A stretch of DNA of 64,000 bases, taken from positions 111,692,830 to 111,756,829 of the forward strand of contig OZ020268.1 of NCBI GenBank assembly GCA_963971225.1, in the 5' to 3' direction. A program made the translations under genes and the position numbers. The DNA is from Melieria omissa (lineage: Eukaryota > Arthropoda > Insecta > Diptera > Ulidiidae). Positions 56,078 to 64,000 of the stretch are shown here, piece after piece (positions within the stretch are counted from its first letter, which is position 1; each line of letters opens with the position of its first letter). The notes beneath the pieces were generated by a model that was given only the letters and a program-made list of their open reading frames with translations, was not told the DNA's origin and did not search any database.

Positions 56078-57170
56078 TATAGCTTATCGAACGCACCGAA
56101 ATTTGCGCAATTCTCTGGGAAAAATTTATGCTGCAAACCGATGAAAAACAACGCGTTGATTTAACTTTTCAGCTTCTTTGCAACGACCAGTTCACAATGG
56201 CCCGGCAGAAGGTTGGTATCTACCGTGAGTGAAAGTGTGCGCAATACTATTGCATCGTTGTAGGATGCAATACAATGCATTGCAAAATTATTTTCAATTT
56301 TCTAAAATACGATTGTTTAAACAATATAATAGAAATTGTATAAAATAATTATTTCAAAACCTGCAGCGAAAATCTTTAGTACAAAAGTAATGAGCAAATA
56401 TTTTGTGAATTTTACTACCTTCCGAAAATGAGGTAAATCGTTAAGCAAATCCAGCAAAAACAATTTATTTTTTTTGAAGAAGTGTGGAGGAGTTAGGAAT
56501 TGAAATTGGTATTAATTACAAAGCATTTTAAATTCGAGAAACATCTTTGCTATCACTGCTCTCATTGTCGGTTGTACAATAATAATTAATTATTTTGTGA
56601 TAAATAAATGACGTAATTTATTATCAATAACACACACATAAATCTCACACCTCTTGTTTTCTAAGAACCATAGTGATTTCACTATGCTAAGAACAATTTT
56701 GGAACCTGATTGGCATTTTTATTAATTGTCCTAGTTAGGTATTCTGAGTCGTACCACTTATACGTTTTGGGTGCTCGCAATTTGCAACATCTCTGTCGCT
56801 CACTGTGGCGAATTCAACATCGCTGCAGCGATGCCGCTGGGTGATACGAAAATTACATAAAAAATGGTTTTTGCTTCGCTTCGCTTTTGACAGTTTCTCT
56901 TCACTTTCCTATCATTGTGTGCTAGTTGATGGTCATCTTCTGAAATTGTCGATTTTGCTTCGATTTCTGAAGTACAAATTGTTCGCAGAGGCGTGGAAAT
57001 GGCAGAATGTAGACTGCAATCAAACAAATACAGTAATTTGGGTTTGTGAATTTCGCCTTTTAACCGCAGCGAGTGCAGTTGGTTGGTTTAGAAGAGGAGT
57101 TTATGTTCGAGGAGGGCCGGACGCACGAGCGGGCATTGTTCATCGATCTTAGGAAAGAAGCAGAATTGGT
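56078..57170. other. Divergent promoter region between Ctr9 and the RS-rich gene
   Basis: Non-coding except for short upstream frames. An ATG at 56,197 opens nine codons and then meets a gtgagt donor; a splice acceptor (tttaaccgcag) ends at 57,069. So the RS-rich gene probably has a spliced leader running from about 56,180 to 57,070. The 115-codon frame at 56,805-57,152 shows no domain. Confidence 0.45.
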
Positions 57171-60100
57171 ATGTCGGCGCCGCAGACGCCAACCCCGCCA
57201 TGCGTTGCTGCGGCTGGCGGCGGCAGCGGTGGCAGCAACAAAAACGAGATAAAAGTGTCCGCCGAGGGGGTTGCCAAGCTGACCTTCAATTTTCTGGACG
57301 AGCAGGGTGACAGCAGCCTGGAGCCAGGAGAGGTAAAGACGCCGCCGCACGGGGCCAGTCCTGAACTGGCACCGCAAGTGTCGCTGCCAACGCAGTCAAA
57401 GGTGGCGACAGAGCCTGAATTCACGACAGTGTCGCGCAAGCAACCAAAACTTAGGCAACTAACTAAGACGGCGTCGCAGCTGGAGGCAGAAGTGTGCGAG
57501 GAGAAGGTGCGTGCCATACTGGAGTTGGACGCAATCAAGCGGCGCGAGGAGGTGGAGAAGCGCAAGCAGCAAATGGAAAAGCGCCGCCGCTCCGGAGAAT
57601 TAGACGAGGAAGAAGCGAACAAGAAAAAAGCAAAGGAGGAGCGAAAGCGTTTAAAAAGACTTAAAAGAGGTAAGTGGGGTGGGGTGGGGTGGGGTGGGTG
57701 GCAAAACGGCAAGACAGCTTTATAAATATAACTGAATAAGAGATAGGTATTTATTTGTGTTATTATTATAATTTTTTTTTTGCAATGTAGAACAAAAAGC
57801 AGCACGGCGCGCTCTGCTATCGGGCGACGAAGCAGAGGCAGCGTCTGGGCTAGAGGAGGGTGAGGAAGAGGAGGAGAAGGAAGAGGGCATTATCAAGTCA
57901 GCGAAGAAGAAGCTGAAGGATTTTGACAGCTATTCATCAACGCATTCCACGCCGGACCGTGGCGACGAGCTGCGTTCTGTGCCAAGCTCGGGGCCAATGT
58001 CTACAGGGCCACCGGTACGCTACCCGATGCCCATGGTCGGCCCGGCGCCGATGATACCAATGTTTGCCGATCCGGACGTCTATATGGGTTATCCACCTAT
58101 GGGCGCCTTCATGCGTGGGATGCGGCCAGATTTTCACCACAATCGCGGTGGTTTCATGCCGCGTGGGCGTGGCATGCGCGGCAACATGCGTTTTCCTGGT
58201 TTCAGGCCGCCGTTTTTCGCGGGCGGCGCACCTCCTATTCGTCTCCACGGGCCCCCCATGCAGCAGCGTCAGCACACGCCGCCACCGGCCCGTGGCCATT
58301 CACCGGTGCAGCCTCCAAAATCGGACTTACTGTAAGTTCTATTTGGTGCATGTTTTATTTTATTAGTGCGTTTTTAAGGTTAAACATTATTATGCTTTGT
58401 GTTTCTCGTTGTTGCTAAGGTGGACAAAAACTAAACCCTCAATAACGTATGCATTTAGTGCCCAATGGCAGGACAGCCTGCAGAGCAAGGCCGAACAGAA
58501 AGCTAAAGATTCTGGAGACAGCAAAGCAACTAGACGCTCCAAGAGCAATTCGCGCAAAAAGTCAAAGAAGTCGCATGAGCGCGAAAAGATTAAAAAGCGT
58601 CGCTCCAGTCGCAATAGCAGCGAGAAGTCGAGCAAACGCAAAATTGAACGAATTCGCAAGTCGTTGCAAAAACGCCCAGAACGGAATAATCTGTCCGGTA
58701 CCCCGGAACCAAGGCCACCTGCAAACGACCATAAACTGCAAAAAGTGCTGGCAGAGACCAAGGAAGCAGAGCAACAAAAGTTGCTTGAGCATTTAAGAGA
58801 CACCACAACGCCGCCTGTGGCATTGACTGCGGAGCAAAGAAGCACCGCTGCGTCAAAAATGAAAATTAGCCAAATAGGCACGGAAATCGTCACAGAAAGT
58901 AAACCGTCACTGGCAGCAATTACAGACTTGCCAAAAATAAAAGTCGAAAAGGAAGAGCAACCGTCGACCGACAGTAAGGCATTTTTCGAGAAAATCGCAT
59001 CAGTTGAGGATATAAAGAATGCTGCACTAGAGGCACCATCAGAGTCGTCAGCCGAGAAAGTGTTTGACATGTTCGCCGATTCACCACCACGAAAAAACCT
59101 ACCGCCAAAGCCAACGTGCAAGGACATCGAAAATCTGTTGCACGCGGCTCGCAAAGCTTCAAATAGCAATGACATTTTAGTAACGGCAGAAGAGCGGAAA
59201 ACTAGTAAGAGAAAGCAGGAGTCAAATCCCAATGAGTTGAAGGAAGAAGAGAAACATGATAAAAAAAAGCGAGAAAGTGGCGACAGAATAAAATCTGTCG
59301 CAACGACACCCCCGAAAGATTCAATGAAAAGTCGCAATATTTCGCCACCACGTACTCCGCCTCTATCGGCGGCGACAACTAAGCTACAAGAGATACAGAA
59401 GCGCATCGACAAGCTGCTGGCGGACGACGATCTGCCTATGGCAACAATACAAGCGACTAAAGAGATGTTACTCCGTAAAAACCTCGCAAAGGAAGCGAGC
59501 TCCATGGTTAAGACTACGTCAACGGCAAAGGAAAATAAACGATCGCCACCCGATGAGCGGCAACTGTCGTTAAGTCGAGATCGACAACGTTCGCCAGCGA
59601 AGGACAGACAGCAGTCAGTTTCTAAGGACCGAATTGCGCATTCGCCTGCCAAAGAAAAACAACGCTCACCCACTAGAGAGAGACAATGCTCGCTGACGCC
59701 TGAAGATATCAAACGCAAAAATCCGTTTAAACGTTCCATTTCACGAGATCACTTCTTCGGCAAGGTTGACTCACAGCGGCGATCACGTTCGCGCTCCCGG
59801 ACACACGATCGTGATAGAACTCGCGAACGAGAGCGTGGACGTCGCAGTGGTAGCAGAGGAAAGCTCAAGACGTCAGCCGAAAAGTTAAGAAATCGAAGCA
59901 CTCAGCGTCAGGGTTACAAATCGGGTAATCATTCTGCATCTGGAGAGCGCGGTTCGACCAGCTCTCTCAATCGGTCATTTTCAAAGGACCGCGACAAAAG
60001 CGACACCAAACGATACGACTCTAGGCGCAGACTGTCAAAATCGCCTAATCAAAAACAAAATGTCCGCTTAAAAGACAGATCAGGTTCGATGGAAAGAAAG

Positions 60101-63100
60101 TTTATACGATCTTCCACGCCTGCGAAGCCAGCACCATTCACGGATAGCACTGAAAGGTCGAATCAATCGGAAAAACTATCAAAGGAACACACGAAAACGG
60201 AGAGCGCAAAGCGGAAGAAACGTTCGATGCCACTGTCTTTCACTGCCGCTGAGTTTCTATTTCCTGATGAAGCCGGCGCCGATGTGATGATGGATGACGA
60301 TGTGCACAGTTCGCCCAAAACTCCGAAAATTCACCCCGCTGCCAAAGCGGCCTTCGTCTCCGCTAACAACCAATCACTGCAACAAGCAGCTGCAACCACT
60401 AAGCTGCGTAGCGAGAAGGACGATAGTCCCGACACAGATGATTACTTGGACAATTGGGAAAATTTAGACGGCGATGGCGATGCCAACTCGAATACGGCAT
60501 GCGAGACCTCAACACCAGTGCGCCCATTGCACAACGAGGTGGACGTAACGCGTTTTGTCAATCCTAGTCCGCCAATGGAGCTGTTGAAATTCAAGTCAAA
60601 ACCGTCGCAGGCGATTACAAAAAGCACCACACCTACCACTTCGCCTCCACTCGTACTGAAAACGACTGTGAATACCAGTGGCAAAACGAAAGTATCAGAT
60701 TCCAAGACGCAGCCATCGTGTACAGGGTCACTGAGTCGTGAACTCTTCGGCATGCAGGAGTTGTACGACCAATTCATCAAAAGTGTGGAGGAGTCCGGGG
60801 TGGACATTAGAACAGCGCCGCCAAAAATACAAAAAACTATCGAATTACCACTGCGAGAACAGAGCGACGATCACTTGTCCACGACGTCAACTTCCAGTTC
60901 GTCGTCATCGTCGTCGTCGTCTTCATCGTCTTCGGATGCTTCCAACTCATCATCCAGTTCATCTAGTGGCACCAGCTCAAGTGCAAGCGCATCATCATCC
61001 GAGGAGAGCAACGACACCGACACCTTTCAACAAACCACAAACGCATCACCGAAGAATGCCCCACTTGCGCAGCAAATGAAAGATACCAACGACAAGGACC
61101 CGATTGCGGCTGCTGTTGCTGTTGTAACCATAAAAGTAGAATCAGAGGAGCGTAAAATATCTTCCTCGCCCATAGTTGGCACACCACCTATTTTGGAGCC
61201 TAAGCAGCAATTGACATCACCCCCTTCAGCCCCAGAGCTATTACCGTCAGCAACAACTCGTCAGCCTGAAATGCCTGTCACGCCGACTGCGGCGCAGCCT
61301 GCCAAAGCACAAAAGTCCGACGTGGCCAAAGATTTCAAAAAACTCAAAAGCCTGGAGGCCAACCTGGCGCGCATACAAATGATGCGTGCCAACTACGACT
61401 CGGCTGATGAGATCAGCGAAGAGTTACTCAAGATGGAGAAGCTCTTCCTGCAAGAAAAGAACCTTATTTTACAAAAATATGCAAAGTCGTCCTCGACCAC
61501 AACGTCAGCAGCAACACCGAAACAATTGCAACCAGCAGAAAATACTCGAGCCGCCGAACTGACAACAATGACCGCATCAGTCAATGAGCAAACAGCTCTA
61601 CCAGTAGTCAATGCACCGACCGGGCAATTTGTCCAGTCTCTGCAACAAAGTGAGTCAAGTGAGCCACCATCTCTGCCGCCGGCTGCCAGTAAAATCTTCG
61701 ACGCCAATCGGGAGGCCATCAAGCTGACCATTTCGCCTTTGAAATTACCTAAAACGCCAGCCATCTTTGAGTCAGCTGCCACCGAAGATAATGAGGCCGA
61801 CGTTTCCAAGCGCTCCGCGGAGGGTGAAGAGGACTTTACCGAGAAGTTAGTAAAACCCGCCAAAGAAATCGCTATTGTAAAGCCGATAATGGAGAGTAAA
61901 GATGCCCGTGCCTCACAGCGTAACCGACGCACGTCGCCGGCCAGCTCCCAGCCTAGTCGAGGGCCGCACGACCGACCGCGTTCTCCCGGTGGCTACCGGG
62001 ATCGTCCACGGCGCTCATCTTCGCGCTCGCGTCTCAGCCCACAACGTCGTGGGCGTGTTCGCTCTCTGTCGGCGAGTCCGTCGCGCCGCAGTGGCGGACG
62101 CTACACGTCACCTCAGCGCCGCAGCGGTTTCTCATCGCAAGCGCGCAGCTACCGCAGCTCTGGAAGACGTAGCCGCAGTCGCAGCCGCAGTATTACCAGA
62201 TCATCCAGTCGACGTGGTGGCGAGTTGAGTCCGGCGCATCGCAGACGTCGACAGGCGGTTGCTGGACAGGCTTATCGCAAACAACGTTCACTGCGCGACT
62301 CCCGCTCACGTTCACCTCGCTCGCCAGCGCCTGTCAGCAGACACCGTTCTCCACGACCGCATTCGCCACGCTCCCCACCACCACCACCAGTACGGCGCCG
62401 ATCCTACAGTCGTGATCGTTATTCACGCTCGCCATTGCCATTCAAGCCACCCTCACCACCCATGAGGCGCAGTCTCTCGCCCTCGGGACCCCGTCATCCG
62501 AACAGCTTATCACCATCGCGCTCCCTCTCGCGACGTTCCCGCTCGCATTCCCGTTCCCATTCACCGCACATGCCACGATCGCCTAGATCACCCCGCTCAC
62601 CACCGCGATACGACGAGCACCGCCATCGGCGCGAGAACAGCTACGACCGCCGATCACTTTCGCCACAGCGCCAATACTACGGACAGGATTCACCCGGCAT
62701 GTCCAGCGCTTCGTCGTCGTACTATTACAACATGTCGCCGAACCGTATTTCGCTGGACGCTCGCATCAACATAGTGCTCAACGGTCCGTCTTCCAACCAA
62801 GAGAGCCCTGGCCCAGCTGCTGTCGCCTCCTACGAGAGTTACTCCTACAGCCAGTATGGCGGCGCCGCATACATGTCGGTACCACCCGATTCGGGCAACT
62901 ACTACGCCAACCAGTACGTACAGCTGTCCAGTGGTGGACCCACCCCGTCCAGCCACGCGCATACTCACCAACCAGTTTACTCGAATATACCCACAATCGG
63001 CAGTGCTGGTGGTAGTGGAATGGCACCGTCGCCACACCATGCTCACTCGCACCCGTCCAACTTCTACTACGATTTTACGGGCCATTCAGCTGGTGGGCAG

Positions 63101-64000
63101 CAAGCGTCTTCATTGCTGAAGGAGCTGCCTAAGGCCACCGTGGCTGTGCAGAAGGGCAATGTGCTGGAGATTGTACCGTCGGGCGAGGTGTTGCCCCTGT
63201 CCAAGACGGGAGATGTTCAGGCAAAGTCGGTGAAAGTGAAGAGCGCGGCAGTTTCATGGAAGGAAGAGATCAACAGTCGTCACGTCACAGCGGCCGTAAT
63301 GCGTCTCAGTCGTGAAACTAATGGGTCGGCACGCAGCATATTGAAAAATGCCGAGTCCACTACCGATGTGGCAGTTCAAGACGAGTAAGTACATTGTCAG
63401 ATCTGCAATTAGAGCAATTTCTATTTTGTCTGTTCCCTAGAAAATCGAACAAAAAGAAGGTATACTTCGAGGATGGAATTTTCCCGAATCGCGATAGCGA
63501 CGACGAGGATCGTAAGGTGGTGGAAGCCAAGGTACGCAGCAAGTTGCGACGGTTACGCAAGCAGCGCGGCATCACCATTCCTGGCGACAGTGTGGTCTCT
63601 GACAAGACAAGTAAGGAAGAATTAAAAATTGATCCTACGCTCGAGAAACTGCCTCCGCCGCCGCCACCATTGGGCATGCCACCGCAACATGTGGAGCAGC
63701 CGATTTATCTACGACCAATTACGCCGACACCGTTGCTCTATTTTCACTTTGACGCCGTAGTGCACTCAATGTACGTGTCGCAACTGGAACGACCCATACC
63801 GCCCCGTTTGCTCAATCCAAAGTGCTTGCCTCCGAGCAGCATAGTCGGCGTTGCGTCTCATAACGCCGTCGCCGCGCAGTCACCATCACACACGCAATCG
63901 CCCAGCGGTGCCCTCTCACATATGCACAACGCCAAAAAGGATCTCACGGCGCTGGCAGCCATCAATCGCACCAACCGAAATGAGCGAACCTCGCCAAAGT
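57171..64000 (+). CDS. Very large RS-rich nuclear protein, 3' end beyond the window
   Basis: Exons 57,171-57,669; 57,791-58,331; 58,420-63,384; 63,441 to the window edge give at least 2,188 residues. I do not recognise the family. In order: a Pro/Gly/Ala N-terminus; a highly charged helix (about residues 100-165, REEVEKRKQQMEKRRR); an Arg/Gly/Met/Pro part (RGRGMRGNMRFPGFRPPFF); long Lys/Arg/Ser regions with RSRSRSRT; a pure Ser run near 60,893-60,990; a predicted coiled coil (about 61,327-61,480); dense RS/SPR repeats at 61,920-62,660; a Tyr/Ser/Gly segment; then KKKVYFEDGIFPNRDSDDED and a Pro6 tract. RS content suggests a role in pre-mRNA splicing or transcription-coupled processing. An in-frame TAG stands 19-21 bases before the ATG. 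The exon 3 acceptor could instead be at 58,458, which keeps phase and drops 13 residues. Confidence 0.75.

Noticed and set aside
58390..59739. 449-codon minus-strand frame, Ser/Phe/Leu rich
   Set aside because: Antisense of the Lys/Arg/Ser-rich exon 3 of the RS-rich gene; composition is explained by the complement of those codons.

Overview
This window looks like a piece of chromosome from a higher fly. The conceptual proteins match Drosophila and vertebrate orthologues exon by exon, many introns are only 57-70 bases long, and the intergenic DNA is AT-rich and full of small DNA transposons. I infer a tephritid-like (true fruit fly) genome, but no species marker in the sequence proves it.

Layout: 1-4,540 is repeat-bearing intergenic DNA. 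4,571-6,648 (+) encodes a glycogen-targeting subunit of protein phosphatase 1 (Gbs-70E type). 9,954-23,665 (-) is a small five-exon membrane-protein gene that I assign to the TMEM72 family; its 10 kb first intron is a nest of transposons. 24-27.4 kb is intergenic. 27,465-31,703 (-) is a 13-exon gene of unknown function, tentatively the KIAA0825/DUF4495 family. 36,149-37,943 (+) is Aldh7A1. 38,054-38,886 (-) is METTL5, an 18S rRNA m6A methyltransferase, and 38,936-39,420 (-) is SOSS-C, with only 49 bases between the two. 41,179-47,104 (+) is a 15-exon HERC4-type HECT ubiquitin ligase. 48,731-49,740 (+) is the lipid-droplet hydrolase sturkopf/LDAH. 51,342-56,077 (-) is Ctr9 of the Paf1 complex. 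57,171-64,000 (+) is the start of a very large RS-rich nuclear protein that runs off the window.

The genes do not form one pathway. Several are housekeeping functions (transcription elongation, rRNA methylation, single-strand DNA repair, lysine/betaine-aldehyde metabolism, ubiquitylation), and two concern storage metabolism (glycogen targeting, lipid droplets). I rebuilt exon models by hand from splice-site consensus, reading phase and, where I knew it, remembered orthologue layout. Apparent stops in Aldh7A1, Herc4, METTL5 and Ctr9 all resolve as introns, so I see no broken genes among them.

The most notable non-genic content is a set of elements bounded by TTAA and starting with CCC (piggyBac-type ends). 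There are seven copies in at least four subfamilies, two of them nested inside other elements. Other content includes a mariner relic with intact 30-base inverted repeats, a second 1.3 kb mariner-like element, a hAT-type MITE that fills most of an intron, and a perfect 154-base tandem duplication. I did not find an obviously novel enzymatic system. The best candidates for follow-up are the TTAA element family, the possible SOSS-C/METTL5 fusion splice, and the two uncharacterised genes.
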